Positions 43,250-52,460 are shown, counted from the stretch's first letter. The stretch is 64,000 nt of DNA from Bin55 sp965205545 (GCA_965205545.1 OZ242170.1:1178001-1242000), one strand, 5' to 3'. A program made the numbers and translations. The notes: generated from the letters alone by a model not told the origin.

Positions 43250-44335
43250 CTAATCAAACACAATCACGTGACGCGCTTCCTCGCCGGTTTCCAGCTTAGC
43301 TAGAGCGTCATTGACTTCATCAAGCTGGATAGTCTTCGCCAACAAGTCGTCGAGATGCAACGAGCCGCGAAGGTAGAAGTCCACGAATCGAGGCATGTCT
43401 ACACGGAATCTGTTAGAACCCATCATCGATCCCTGAAGCGTCTTTTCCTGCAGAAAATCGGGACCGTGAAGAGAGACCATTTCACCAGGCGGAATCATTC
43501 CGATGACGGTCGCTGTACCCCCGGCACGCAACATGCGAAACGCTTGTTCCGCTGTTAGTTTCAATCCAATGGCTTCAAAGGAATAGTGGACACCGCCCCC
43601 GCTAATTTCCCGTACTGCATCTACAGGATCCGACTGGCTCGCATCCACACAATCTGTCGCGCCGAACTGTCTTGCTAGCTCCAATTTCGGCGCAACGCGG
43701 TCGACAGCAATGATCTTTCCCGCACCTGCTATTGCCGCACCGTTTATGCACGACAAGCCAACTCCCCCGCAACCGATTACGGCCACACTAGATCCTGGCT
43801 CGACGTCTGCGGTGTGAATGACGGCTCCAATTCCTGTGGTCACGCCGCAACCGATAAGTGCAGCTCGATCCAACGGCATGTCTTCTCGAATCTTTGCAAC
43901 CGAGTGTTCGTGAACCAGCATCAACTCGGAAAAGGAACCCAAATCTGCGAACTGTACCAACGGTTCGCCACTTTGGGACAATCGAGGCTCCTGGTCCGGT
44001 CCACGTCGAGTCTCAGGCGACTGGCAAAGCGACATATGCCCTGTAAGGCAGTATTCGCAGTGTCCGCAAAACACCGACAGGCACGTAATCACATGATCGC
44101 CCGGCCTGACGTAGTGAACGTCTAAACCCACTTGCTCGACAATGCCGGCCGACTCATGACCCAACACCATGGGTGGGCGACTCGGATACGTGCCGTTAAA
44201 GAAGTGAAGGTCAGAGTGACAAACTCCCGCCGCAACTGTCCGAACTAGAACCTCGCGCGGACCGGGCTTCGCAATCGAGATTTCCTCGACTTCCATTGCT
44301 TTGTTGACTTCTCTGAATACAGCGGCACGCGCCAT
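43250..44335 (-). CDS. Zinc-dependent alcohol dehydrogenase
   Basis: I use the ATG at 44335, six bases after AGGGAG; a longer frame adds seven residues. The 361-residue protein is a medium-chain dehydrogenase with all zinc ligands: catalytic Cys39, His60 and Cys163, structural Cys90, 93, 96 and 104. The NAD-binding motif GCGGVG is at 188-193 and AVDRV ends the second strand. Sequence features (GVCHSDLHF, CGVTTGIGA) place it with class III-like and mycothiol/NDMA-type alcohol dehydrogenases. The substrate is uncertain; formaldehyde or a longer alcohol are both possible. Confidence 0.88.
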   Translation of the reverse strand: MARAAVFREVNKAMEVEEISIAKPGPREVLVRTVAAGVCHSDLHFFNGTYPSRPPMVLGHESAGIVEQVGLDVHYVRPGDHVITCLSVFCGHCEYCLTGHMSLCQSPETRRGPDQEPRLSQSGEPLVQFADLGSFSELMLVHEHSVAKIREDMPLDRAALIGCGVTTGIGAVIHTADVEPGSSVAVIGCGGVGLSCINGAAIAGAGKIIAVDRVAPKLELARQFGATDCVDASQSDPVDAVREISGGGVHYSFEAIGLKLTAEQAFRMLRAGGTATVIGMIPPGEMVSLHGPDFLQEKTLQGSMMGSNRFRVDMPRFVDFYLRGSLHLDDLLAKTIQLDEVNDALAKLETGEEARHVIVFD

Positions 44336-44377
44336 GACATGCTCCCTATTGCGCAATCCTTCAGAAACCTAATGCAA

Positions 44378-45340
44378 TCATAGTCGGCCTGTAGAAAGTG
44401 ATATCGCGGCTTCGATTGCAGCGACTGTGCTCCGAGGGTCTGCAACTCCCCGACCAGCAATGTCAAAGGCCGTGCCGTGGTCCACCGATGTTCGAACGAA
44501 TGGTATTCCCATTGTTGCTGAGATGCTCTGGTGGAAATTGTGGACCTTTATGGCAATGTGTCCTTGGTCGTGGTACATGGCCAATACCACGTCATATTCG
44601 CCGGCGATAGCCTTGTTGAAAATCGAATCTGCTGGTAGCGGTCCTTCCGCTTGTATGCCTCGGTCTCGCGCTTCGCGTACTGCAGGTCCAATTTCGTCCA
44701 ATTCCTCCCGACCTAACAAGCCACCCTCACCCCCATGTGGGTTAAGTGCTGCAACACCTATTCTCACATTTGGTAGACCCCACTGGCCAAAAGTCGTAGC
44801 ACAAAGCTGCAACTTTTCGAGAACATTTTCCTTTGTGACGAAGCGTGCTGCTTCTATTAGCGATTTGTGTGTAGAGAGATGCACTACACGCAACCCAGGG
44901 GTCATGAGCATCGTCGCGACGGCTTTGGATTGTGTAATCCTTCCAAGTATCTCTTGGTGGCCAATGTCCGAGTAACCGGCGGCGTGAATGGCTTCCTTGT
45001 GCAGCGGACACGTCATGATGGCACGAATCTCGCCGCGCATCGCATCCGCAATTGCGGTCTCTACAGACTTGACGGCAATCTCGCCACACTTTGCCGACAC
45101 TCTGCCAAATGCAAAGCTGTCAGGTCTTGGGATGTTGACGTCAACGATTGTGAACCCGTTGCGCTTCCCCAAATCAACGTCCCCAATCCTTGCTCCATCT
45201 TGCAGTGACCACGCGCATCCGTAAAGAACTGGTTCACACTTGCTTTGGATCGTAGCAAGCACTTTGGCCAGCACTTCTGAACCGATGCCGGCTGGGTCAC
45301 CGAGAGTAATTCCAATTTTCGGCAGATCTGAACCGCTCAA
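44378..45340 (-). CDS. pdxA: 4-hydroxythreonine-4-phosphate dehydrogenase
   Basis: PdxA oxidises 4-hydroxythreonine phosphate in the DXP-dependent route to pyridoxal phosphate. The 320 residues start PKIGITLGDPAGIGSEV, then TCPLHKEAIHAAGY, GHQEILG and near the C-terminus MYHDQGHIAIK, the conserved metal-binding HDQG segment, and TSVDHGTAFDIAG. All usual signatures are present and length is near the E. coli 329. The stop is followed about 40 bases later by the alcohol dehydrogenase start, in the same direction, and the gene is 29 bases after ribBA, so these vitamin genes may form an operon. Two enzymes in this window, ArgD and the C-S lyase, use its product. Confidence 0.95.
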   Translation of the reverse strand: MSGSDLPKIGITLGDPAGIGSEVLAKVLATIQSKCEPVLYGCAWSLQDGARIGDVDLGKRNGFTIVDVNIPRPDSFAFGRVSAKCGEIAVKSVETAIADAMRGEIRAIMTCPLHKEAIHAAGYSDIGHQEILGRITQSKAVATMLMTPGLRVVHLSTHKSLIEAARFVTKENVLEKLQLCATTFGQWGLPNVRIGVAALNPHGGEGGLLGREELDEIGPAVREARDRGIQAEGPLPADSIFNKAIAGEYDVVLAMYHDQGHIAIKVHNFHQSISATMGIPFVRTSVDHGTAFDIAGRGVADPRSTVAAIEAAISLSTGRL

Positions 45341-45368
45341 AGCAATAATTCCCTATAAATCAAACTGT

Positions 45369-46463
45369 TCATTCAATAAGTTTCACATCATCCACATGTA
45401 GGCCAAACCCTTCCAATCCCACATAGTCGACCTTTCTTCCAGCCAAAATCGTTATATTGGTCAAGCCCAAGTCTCGCAGTATCTGTGCACCCACTCCAAT
45501 TTCAAGCCATTCTCGAGCTCTAAGAGATTCGCGGCTTGATTTCTCGCCGTGCAAGTGATCCAAGGGTACACCCGCAAATCCTCCACGAAGATAGATGAAC
45601 ACACCAGCTTCCTCTTGGATTAACCGATCAAGAGAAACGTCCACAAGCCGTGATTCGTGTATGTCTTGTGGACCGAAGATGTCCTCGACGAGTTTTTCGC
45701 GATGGATTCTAACTAGGACGCTGCCTGTTGTTTGCAAGTTACCGAACACCAATGCCAAATGTTCGGCATCTTCGAATTTCGTTCTGTAGGAGTAGCCTCG
45801 GGCGGCTCCAACGCGAGTCTTAACCGAAAACTTATGGGTGCGCTCGACAAGTTTTTCTCGCCGTTGTCTCCACGCAATCAAATCGGCGATAGAGATTATG
45901 TGAAGATTGTTTTGCTTGGCAAATTCGATCAATTCTGGCAAACGCATGACGCTGCCGTCATCGTTGACAAGCTCTGCCAGTACGCCCACAGGCGCACATC
46001 CCGCCAGCGTAGCCAAGTCAAGCGCGGCTTCCGTGTGTCCCGATCGAACCAACACACCTCCTCTTCGCGCAACTAGTGGGAAGACATGACCCGGCCTGAC
46101 GAAATCCGAAGCCTGAGTATTGTTGCTTGCAAGCGCTTGCACGGTGTTGGCTCGTTCCTCGGCGGCGATTCCCGTTGACAATCCTTGCTTATAGTCAATG
46201 CTGACGGTAAACGCAGTGGCTAGGGGGGCATTGTTGCGTGACACCATTGGTTCCAAACTAAGCCGGTCGGCTTGGTCCTGCGTGATTGGAGCACAGAGAA
46301 TCCCACTCGTGTGTCTGACCATGAAGGCAATCTTTTCAGATGTTGCCTTTCCTGCGGCCATGATCAAGTCGCCTTCGTTTTCCCGATCTTCATCGTCTAC
46401 GACTACGACCAGGTCTCCGCGACCCATGGCCTCTATCGCATCGTCAACCGTGTCGAATACCAT
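45369..46463 (-). CDS. ribBA: 3,4-dihydroxy-2-butanone-4-phosphate synthase fused to a degenerate GTP cyclohydrolase II domain
   Basis: I place the start at the ATG at 46463 (MVFDTVDDAIEAM); a GTG at 46508 is in frame but adds 15 atypical residues. The first domain (about 1-200) is a complete RibB: VVVDDEDRENEGDLI, SGILCAP, RPGHVFPLVARRGGVLVRSGHTEA. The second half (from about 205) keeps the RibA fold outline (VRIHREKLVEDIFG, LREWLEIG-like REWLEIGVGAQIL, TNNP-like LTNITILAG) but lacks the zinc cysteines, which should follow GECLTGD, and most catalytic residues. It is therefore probably not a working cyclohydrolase, and a separate ribA should exist elsewhere. Confidence 0.9.
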   Translation of the reverse strand: MVFDTVDDAIEAMGRGDLVVVVDDEDRENEGDLIMAAGKATSEKIAFMVRHTSGILCAPITQDQADRLSLEPMVSRNNAPLATAFTVSIDYKQGLSTGIAAEERANTVQALASNNTQASDFVRPGHVFPLVARRGGVLVRSGHTEAALDLATLAGCAPVGVLAELVNDDGSVMRLPELIEFAKQNNLHIISIADLIAWRQRREKLVERTHKFSVKTRVGAARGYSYRTKFEDAEHLALVFGNLQTTGSVLVRIHREKLVEDIFGPQDIHESRLVDVSLDRLIQEEAGVFIYLRGGFAGVPLDHLHGEKSSRESLRAREWLEIGVGAQILRDLGLTNITILAGRKVDYVGLEGFGLHVDDVKLIE

Positions 46464-46592
46464 CTGCTCGTGAATGGAATCGCTCAAAAAGACGGAGTAG
46501 GTTACCACGCCACCGACTTGCCCATTGGGGTAGGCCCGTGGAACGTAGCATTACAACAACTATTCGTCCCTATAATTGCCGTAGCCACAGTA

Positions 46593-46669
46593 GCGCCCGT
46601 AGCTCAACTGGATAGAGCACCAGGCTTCGAACCTGGGGGTTCGGGGTTCGAGTCCCTGCGGGCGTGCCA
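46593..46669 (+). tRNA. tRNA-Arg (anticodon TCG)
   Basis: The sequence folds into a full cloverleaf of 77 bases with the CCA end encoded at 46667-46669. The acceptor stem is GCGCCCG with CGGGCGT, the D-arm GCTC/GAGC around AACTGGATA, the anticodon stem CCAGG/CCTGG with loop CTTCGAA, and the T-arm contains TTCGAGT. The anticodon TCG reads CGA codons. It stands alone on the + strand, opposite the ribBA promoter region. No integrase or repeated 3' end is seen beside it. Confidence 0.95.
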
Positions 46670-47166
46670 TTCAAGAACAGAAAACTCCTTCCATCGCGGC
46701 GATGTGCTAGCTGTTGCAACGCTAGAAACTCGTTAATTCAACAGCGTTGCATGGATGGTGCGAACGAAGAATCGAAGAAATTACGATCAAATTCCGCTGC
46801 GTCAAGTAGTTGTAAACACTCTCTTCTCACTCATATAAAGATACGAGCTTCCACTGCAAGATGTCATTTGGTTCGAATGCCCATTTGCGCTTGTTGAGTC
46901 TGTCGCAATCTCTTAAAAACTATGAGCAAAACCCATAAATCGCTCCCTAACAATTGAGATTTCCTTTGAAATTGTTTAAAATAGCGACAAATAAGCGGGA
47001 GATACGATTGCTGCAATACCAATAGAAAAAATTTTACGATAGTGCTTACTAGTAATCCATTTAGCGCAAATCACTCACTTTTTCGACCAATTCGGAGGTA
47101 GCCGACCACATTTAACTTCTCAATATACTATACATTTGTATCCCTATTTGCTACTGGAGGTTATTC
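46670..47166. other. Non-coding stretch, AT-rich toward the ARPP-1 gene
   Basis: Nothing gene-like is seen in these 497 bases on either strand; the short frames have no family likeness. From 46900 onward the DNA is clearly more AT-rich than the rest of the window. A small perfect inverted repeat (ATACA, TT, TGTAT at 47130-47141) lies just before the ARPP-1 ribosome-binding site and overlaps possible -10 hexamers (TATACT, TATACA), so it may be an operator. The absence of an integrase argues against an integrated element at this tRNA. Confidence 0.4.
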
Positions 47167-48186
47167 TTGAATACCGCATTAATTTCCTGTCTTGCTGAGT
47201 TGGGAATCGGGGAACCCTCGATTTGCAACAACCTAGCTATGGTTCCGCTGTTCCGTAAAGCGAACAACGAGCCCAATTACATCACCCTCGATGAGGGTTT
47301 GACGTCGGCACTGCTCGAAATCGAAGAACTTGACGGCGGCGCAAGCGTTTCGAATGTTCTCTTTCGCAACAAGGCAGACCAAAAGGCTCTATTGTTTGAA
47401 GGAGAAGAGCTGCTTGGTGCGATGCAAAATCGCATCTTGAATGTGACAGTGCTCGTTTCTCCAAAAACCGAGCAGAAATTACCCGTTTCGTGCGTTGAAG
47501 CCGGCCGCTGGCATCACGAACACACTAATCGAAAAAAACAACGGTTTACGGTGGCAAACCGGATGCACTATGCACGTGGTCGAGCATTGGGAAACAGAGC
47601 TGTCTCCATGAATCTAGCGTCCTCCAACGAATATCGCAGCGACCAGTCAGGCATATGGTCCGACATTGACGACAAGGCGTCCAGGATGAATGCCCGTTCG
47701 CCTTCCGCCGCTTCGGATGCACTGTACGTGATGTCTGAAGACCGAATCAATGAGTACGTGAAATCCTTCAAGCATCAACCCAAGCAAGTAGGTTGCGTAT
47801 TCCTGATTGACGGTCACGTGTCGGGAATGGAGCTTTTCGCTAGTGAAGCGACTCACAAGAATGTGATTCACAAAATCCTACGAAGCTATGCTTTAGATGC
47901 CGTAGACTCGGCTCTGCCTTTATCCGACAAGGTCAAATCTTCAGCTGGTACGAAAACACTGGATCAATGCGTTCACGCAGTCAATGAGTTCAATGATCAG
48001 CTCAAGTCGGCGTGGACTAAAGAGTTTCCGGGTTTGTGCGAGGGAGTAAACGTGCGCTTCAAGGACGAGAGACTCACGGGAGGCGCTCTACTATACGAGG
48101 ATCAAATCTTGCATCTCTGCGCGTTTGCAATTCCTGAAGAACGTACTTCTCCGCGTCGACCCCACCGTTCCTATTCCCCTATTTAG
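47167..48186 (+). CDS. ARPP-1 family protein
   Basis: The start is TTG at 47167, six bases after a strong GGAGG. The 339-residue protein begins with a poorly conserved stretch, then shows the ARPP-1 pattern: LAMVPLFRK, YITLDEGLTSALLEI, LLFEGEELLGAMQNRILNVTVLV and KLPVSCVEAGRW. Acidic GEELLGA followed by QNR and the Cys-Val-E-x-G-R-W motif are the hallmarks. This family was named for its association with other domains in computational surveys of prokaryotic conflict-type systems; a biochemical activity is not known to me. Here it is a lone gene, without such partners, ending before a strong hairpin. Confidence 0.82.
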   Translation: MNTALISCLAELGIGEPSICNNLAMVPLFRKANNEPNYITLDEGLTSALLEIEELDGGASVSNVLFRNKADQKALLFEGEELLGAMQNRILNVTVLVSPKTEQKLPVSCVEAGRWHHEHTNRKKQRFTVANRMHYARGRALGNRAVSMNLASSNEYRSDQSGIWSDIDDKASRMNARSPSAASDALYVMSEDRINEYVKSFKHQPKQVGCVFLIDGHVSGMELFASEATHKNVIHKILRSYALDAVDSALPLSDKVKSSAGTKTLDQCVHAVNEFNDQLKSAWTKEFPGLCEGVNVRFKDERLTGGALLYEDQILHLCAFAIPEERTSPRRPHRSYSPI

Positions 48187-48242
48187 TAGGCCATTGGCAA
48201 AGTGCACGAACTAGCACAATGTCGACTTAGATAGGCTAACTT

Positions 48243-48273
48243 GCCGCTCACAACCATTGGGGTTGTGAGCGGC
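48243..48273. terminator. Strong bidirectional hairpin terminator
   Basis: A perfect 13-base inverted repeat (GCCGCTCACAACC at 48243-48255, GGTTGTGAGCGGC at 48261-48273) with a five-base loop lies between the convergent ARPP-1 and methyltransferase genes, 57 bases after the former. There is no long T-run on either side, so termination may be Rho-assisted, or the hairpin may act as a 3' end stabiliser. Confidence 0.7.
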
Positions 48274-48451
48274 CTTCAATCTAGCAGCCCATTCTTGGGG
48301 ATTCGCTAAAGGGAAGTCCCTAATACCCTAGTTAGAGAATGTCGCTGTGGAGCAACGTCTACGATTTTGCCGAGCGGCACTAACGTTCAGGCTCGAAGTT
48401 GGCTAGCTTGAAAGTCGCGCCGCATTGGACCGTGCCAGCAATAGACTCACT

Positions 48452-49447
48452 TTATGTCGGCTTGCGCACATGTACCAAAAAACTCGGAGTGAAAATGCCA
48501 AGCTCGCCCGCTTCAACCAGTGCGTCTGCGGCGAAATTGAGAATCCGAGCGGCCTCGTACGTCCCAGCGGGGGCCAGACGCATCCATTCAAGAACACGGG
48601 TGACACCTTCGGTCAGAGCACGACCTGCCGGAATCCGAGCGAACGAAGACATTGAAGCATCTCTTCCCTGTAGTGCCATGTACCAAGGCGTTGAAGGATG
48701 GCAGTTCGTCGCGTTTTGGTCAACCGCTTCGATGACCTCAAAGCCCGCACCGAGAATCGCGTCGACATATTGGTCAGCTGTCAGCAGTTCGGGCGTCGCG
48801 TTGGTTCTCTCGATCCGGTCCCGAACGTCTACGTGTTGGTTGTTTGCGCTATCAAACGTACTGGTTAAGCACCAATCCACTATCGCGGCTTTGCCATTGG
48901 GTTTTAGCAGTCTGAACAGCTCGTGAAACGCTAGCGGCTTGTTTGGCGCGTGGCACACAGCCTCGAACGAATACGCTGCATCAAATGTGCCGTTCTCCAG
49001 TGGGACATCCATATAGTTCGCGTACAGAAACGAGCATGAGCCGCCCAATCCCTCGCGCCGCACACGCTCCTCGCCACGGCGTATCTGGTGAGAGTTGAAG
49101 TTAATACCCGTAATACTCGCGCCTGTTGCCCGGGCGATATTGACGAGCGGTCCACCCACACCACAGCCGATATCGGCAACGTGCATCCCCGGCTTCAGTT
49201 GAAGCAGTTCCCCGATGCCCTCGTCGTGTCGTTGCTGCGATTTACGAAGGCTCTGACCGGGCTGTCGCGGGGAGAAGTGAAACGTCGTGCCCCAGCCAAA
49301 CTCGTAGAACTTGGTGACTACATCATAGAACCGGCTTACTAACCGGGGTTGTTCTTCAATCCGATGCACATCGTCTTTCGAAAGTTGCCGGACGTCTTTG
49401 AGGCGACCAAAGTCTCTGAGCGCACCACTTAATTTGCTTCGCTTCAT
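48452..49447 (-). CDS. Sterol C-24 methyltransferase homologue (Erg6/SMT family)
   Basis: SMTs add a methyl from S-adenosylmethionine to C-24 of a sterol side chain. In this 331-residue protein the four signature regions of eukaryotic SMTs can be lined up: YEFGWGTTFHF at 48-58 (sterol-site region I, YEYGWG), ADIGCGVGGP at 91-100 (AdoMet site), GINFNSHQI near 114-122, and YSFEAVCHAP at 159-168 (region III, YAxEATCHAP). RESxxRHE is present as KSQQRHDEG. This set separates it from cyclopropane-fatty-acid synthases and UbiE-like enzymes. No other sterol gene is visible in the window. There is no membrane segment. It converges on the ARPP-1 gene. Substrate specificity is inferred from family. Confidence 0.85.
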   Translation of the reverse strand: MKRSKLSGALRDFGRLKDVRQLSKDDVHRIEEQPRLVSRFYDVVTKFYEFGWGTTFHFSPRQPGQSLRKSQQRHDEGIGELLQLKPGMHVADIGCGVGGPLVNIARATGASITGINFNSHQIRRGEERVRREGLGGSCSFLYANYMDVPLENGTFDAAYSFEAVCHAPNKPLAFHELFRLLKPNGKAAIVDWCLTSTFDSANNQHVDVRDRIERTNATPELLTADQYVDAILGAGFEVIEAVDQNATNCHPSTPWYMALQGRDASMSSFARIPAGRALTEGVTRVLEWMRLAPAGTYEAARILNFAADALVEAGELGIFTPSFLVHVRKPT

Positions 49448-49897
49448 TCGTTACTCAAGCACTTGCAACCAGGCATTTGCGACCAAAATGTTACTGGACG
49501 TTCCTGGTGAAGATCGAGTTCGCGTGAAATGGTCGCTTTCGCGGAATTTAGGGTTTCTCGTGGGTTACGACGATTCGTAATTAGATAGCGACAGACCACA
49601 TTGTGAGTGGCTGCGTAGACGTGTTCACCATAGGGAACTACTGGAACGTGTAGCTTGTGCATTGACGGATTCATTGCAACTTTTCAGTACGCAAGTCCTG
49701 CCGTTTTTTGCGCCCAGTACAAACAAACCCTTCTCGCTAGCGAATCCGAGCCAACTCTTCGCGTCACTGTTGCTCGAATTGACAACCTCGCTTCCCGCCT
49801 CCAATGATGATCTTTGGAGACTACTTCATTTCCTTTTCTACGAGCTCAAGTTAGGTTCTTGAGTACTGTGAAGTCTGCAGAGGTATGTTCGGGCGGT
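49448..49897. other. Non-coding stretch between the methyltransferase and amidohydrolase
   Basis: No convincing gene in 450 bases. A 76-codon minus-strand frame (49444-49674) ends on the methyltransferase start with an ATGA overlap but resembles nothing and has no ribosome-binding site. No hairpin or repeat stands out. The methyltransferase promoter should lie here. Confidence 0.4.
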
Positions 49898-51331
49898 TCA
49901 GTTCGACAAGAGAACACTAGCCTGATCAGCGACTCGAGTGCCTTCGAAGAAGTTGACGTTGGTTTCTCCCCAAAACTTCACAGGATTCTCAAACACAAAC
50001 CTCCTAAAGTCTCGATCTGTGATCTTTTCCTCTTCCACTAGCTCATAGGCCTCTGGCAATACTCCAGACATGTCTTGAACGTCAAAATGGCCGATGTCAG
50101 AACCGAACAATGCTTTGAGCTGTGCACCCAGTGGGTTGAACTTGCGATTGAACGCCCAAGCATTCGAGGAATCGTCCGCCTCGCAGCCAAAATAGAAACG
50201 CTCGACGAACAACTCCAAGAAGTCTTTCTTTGTCGCGATCTCGCAGCGGGAGTAATCATCCAACTCCTCAATCCCTCCAATGGTGTTGGCATCGTTTCGA
50301 GTACCTATGCTGCGACGCTCCTTGACTGCCTCGAGCATCTCCGTCCCTCCATACTTCTCCACAAGTTCGTCCAATACACCTAAGTCAAGATTGCCCGGGT
50401 CTGTGAAGGCCAGTGCATCCCGATTTCTTATCTCCCAGTGATTGATAAGGTCCGTGTACAACAGGCACGCAAAGCCGACTCCGCCTTCGAGAAACGCAAA
50501 GTTCAGATCAGGAAAACGTCGTGTGACTCCTCCCAAAAACAGCGCTTTGCATACGGCCTCAGATGCGGCCGCGAAGTGACCGATATGGTTGTAGCAGAAG
50601 TTTGACACGGACATTCTGAAGGCGCGTCCTCGCGAACCACGGTGAAATGTTGGCGAGACTCCTAGTTCCTTGCATTTTTTCCATACAACGTCGTAGTCGT
50701 GAGCGCTATCGATGCCAAACATGTCGAACCAACGTACCAAGCCCGCTGCAGAAGGGTTTGACTCCTCGATCGCAGGCACTGGCCGATCGATCATGCTATT
50801 GAGCATAACGACCTTGTAGCCTAGTTCTCCCACTGCATGCTCGAGTTCTGCAATTGCTTCTTCAGGTTCGTGCATTGGTATAACCGCTGCCGGCGTTATT
50901 CGATCCCTGAGAGGATCGAAAAGCTCAGCGCAGTATGTGTTGAATGCGCTGCACGCGGCAACACGAGACTCCCGATCATTGACCCTCGGCAAACCCAATC
51001 CCATAGTGGGATACAAGATCGCGAAGTCGATGCCAAACTCATCCAATCGCTCGTAGAGAAGCCTCGGCATCATGGCAGTCGCTCGGTCGCGCGTGTTTTT
51101 CGTTGGTGCTCCCCAGAATGCTTCCTGCGCAACATTTTCGTGTCGGCGTTGTTCAGGCGTCATGCGCAAACTACGCCCTACTCGACCACCATTGGTGGTC
51201 ACAGCCTGAGTCGCAACAGGTCCTCCAATCTTGCGCATTGCTTCAACAACGACTGGGCCATACTCCAACCAATGCCCGTCGGCATCGATCACCGGGTGTC
51301 CCAAACTCTCTCGCAATTTGGCAGCTTGCAT
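49898..51331 (-). CDS. Amidohydrolase family protein (ACMSD-like)
   Basis: The 477-residue protein is a TIM-barrel metal enzyme of the amidohydrolase-2 group, which includes aminocarboxymuconate semialdehyde decarboxylase and related decarboxylases. The first-strand metal motif is VIDADGHWLE at 14-23 (D16, D18, H20), with further ligands likely in FHRGSRG and NHIGHFAAA, and the last Asp in FGSDIGHFD. Metal site and size fit the 'DADGH' subset often found beside aromatic or terpenoid catabolism genes. No substrate can be read. It is divergent from the acoA gene with about 160 bases between. Confidence 0.85.
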   Translation of the reverse strand: MQAAKLRESLGHPVIDADGHWLEYGPVVVEAMRKIGGPVATQAVTTNGGRVGRSLRMTPEQRRHENVAQEAFWGAPTKNTRDRATAMMPRLLYERLDEFGIDFAILYPTMGLGLPRVNDRESRVAACSAFNTYCAELFDPLRDRITPAAVIPMHEPEEAIAELEHAVGELGYKVVMLNSMIDRPVPAIEESNPSAAGLVRWFDMFGIDSAHDYDVVWKKCKELGVSPTFHRGSRGRAFRMSVSNFCYNHIGHFAAASEAVCKALFLGGVTRRFPDLNFAFLEGGVGFACLLYTDLINHWEIRNRDALAFTDPGNLDLGVLDELVEKYGGTEMLEAVKERRSIGTRNDANTIGGIEELDDYSRCEIATKKDFLELFVERFYFGCEADDSSNAWAFNRKFNPLGAQLKALFGSDIGHFDVQDMSGVLPEAYELVEEEKITDRDFRRFVFENPVKFWGETNVNFFEGTRVADQASVLLSN

Positions 51332-51494
51332 CTCAACGCTCGTGTTCTTCGATCAAGTCTATTATTGATATTGTCTGTGTCATGGCAAACAACGTCACAC
51401 TGGCGCTACAAGGTTCCTACAGGTCTCTTGACGCTAAAATCCGATTCAAGCGCATGCGTACAGTGAAGGGGCTCGCAACCCAATTGGAGGATCT

Positions 51495-52460
51495 ATGGAC
51501 TTGAGTGATGCCACATTGCTCGACATTCACCGACGGATGGTGCGGATCCGAACATTCGAAACCGAAGCAGGAAAGCTAGCTGAGGCGGGCAAGATTCCCG
51601 GTGCGCTTCACCTTTACGTTGGGCAAGAGGCGATTGCAGCTGGAGTGATGTCCCAACTCTCCAATCAGGACTGGATCACGAGCACCCACCGCGGTCATGG
51701 ACATCTCATTGCGAAGGGCGGGGAATTTGGTCCTATGTTCGCCGAACTTTTTGGGCGTGCCACCGGCTACTGTAAGGGCAAAGGTGGAAGCATGCACATA
51801 TCCAACATGGATCTCGGCATGCTGGGAGCAAACGGCATTGTGGGCGCTGGCCCACCGATTGCCGTCGGGGCAGCTTTCACACTAAAGTACCGCGAAGCGG
51901 ATAACGTAGCCGTCACGTTCTTTGGGGACGGGGCAAGCAATGAAGGCTCGTTTCATGAGGCAGCAAACATGGCCTCTCTCTACAAGCTTCCGCTGCTTTT
52001 GGTATGCGAGAACAACGGCTACGGCGAGTACACCCCGCAAGAATCTCATCAGGCGATTTTGGATGTGGCTGATCGCGCGAGTGGCTACGGCATGCCCGGT
52101 GTAGTCGTCGATGGCATGGATGCTATTGCAGTCTACGAGTCCGTACACGCTGCGATCTTGAGAGCAAAGAGTGGGTCCGGTCCCACACTACTCGAATGCA
52201 AGACCTATAGATTCTTCGACCATGTCGGCGTCCGTGGCATGGGCTTGACATATCGGACAGACGAAGAGCTTGAGGAATGGCAAAAACGCGATCCGATCCA
52301 TATGTTCGAAGCAAGACTGCAAGAACTTGGTGTGTTGAGCGCGGATCAAGCAAAAGCCGTCCATGAAGAGATCATGAACGATGTTCAGCACGGGATCGAA
52401 TTTGCAGAATCAAGTCCAATGCCTGATCCAGCCACGCTTCTTGAAGACGTGTATGCCTAA
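51495..52460 (+). CDS. acoA: 2-oxoacid/acetoin dehydrogenase E1 component, alpha subunit
   Basis: The alpha subunit binds thiamine diphosphate and decarboxylates the substrate. In 321 residues the ThDP motif runs from GDGASNEG at 144 to ENN at 172-174, preceded by THRGHGH at 64-70 and KGKGGSMHI at 94-102. These match the acetoin/pyruvate dehydrogenase E1-alpha group. The presence of acoX downstream favours acetoin over pyruvate as substrate. It is the first of four adjacent same-strand genes; the start ATG is preceded by GGAGG (51486-51490). Confidence 0.9.
   Translation: MDLSDATLLDIHRRMVRIRTFETEAGKLAEAGKIPGALHLYVGQEAIAAGVMSQLSNQDWITSTHRGHGHLIAKGGEFGPMFAELFGRATGYCKGKGGSMHISNMDLGMLGANGIVGAGPPIAVGAAFTLKYREADNVAVTFFGDGASNEGSFHEAANMASLYKLPLLLVCENNGYGEYTPQESHQAILDVADRASGYGMPGVVVDGMDAIAVYESVHAAILRAKSGSGPTLLECKTYRFFDHVGVRGMGLTYRTDEELEEWQKRDPIHMFEARLQELGVLSADQAKAVHEEIMNDVQHGIEFAESSPMPDPATLLEDVYA

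Noticed and set aside
46593..47166. Possible integration site at the tRNA-Arg gene
   Set aside because: No integrase, no repeated tRNA 3' end and no accessory gene follows within the window's next kilobase.
49444..49674. A 76-codon minus-strand frame ending with an ATGA overlap on the methyltransferase start
   Set aside because: The overlap looks like coupling, but there is no ribosome-binding site and the protein has no family likeness or clear composition of a real gene.
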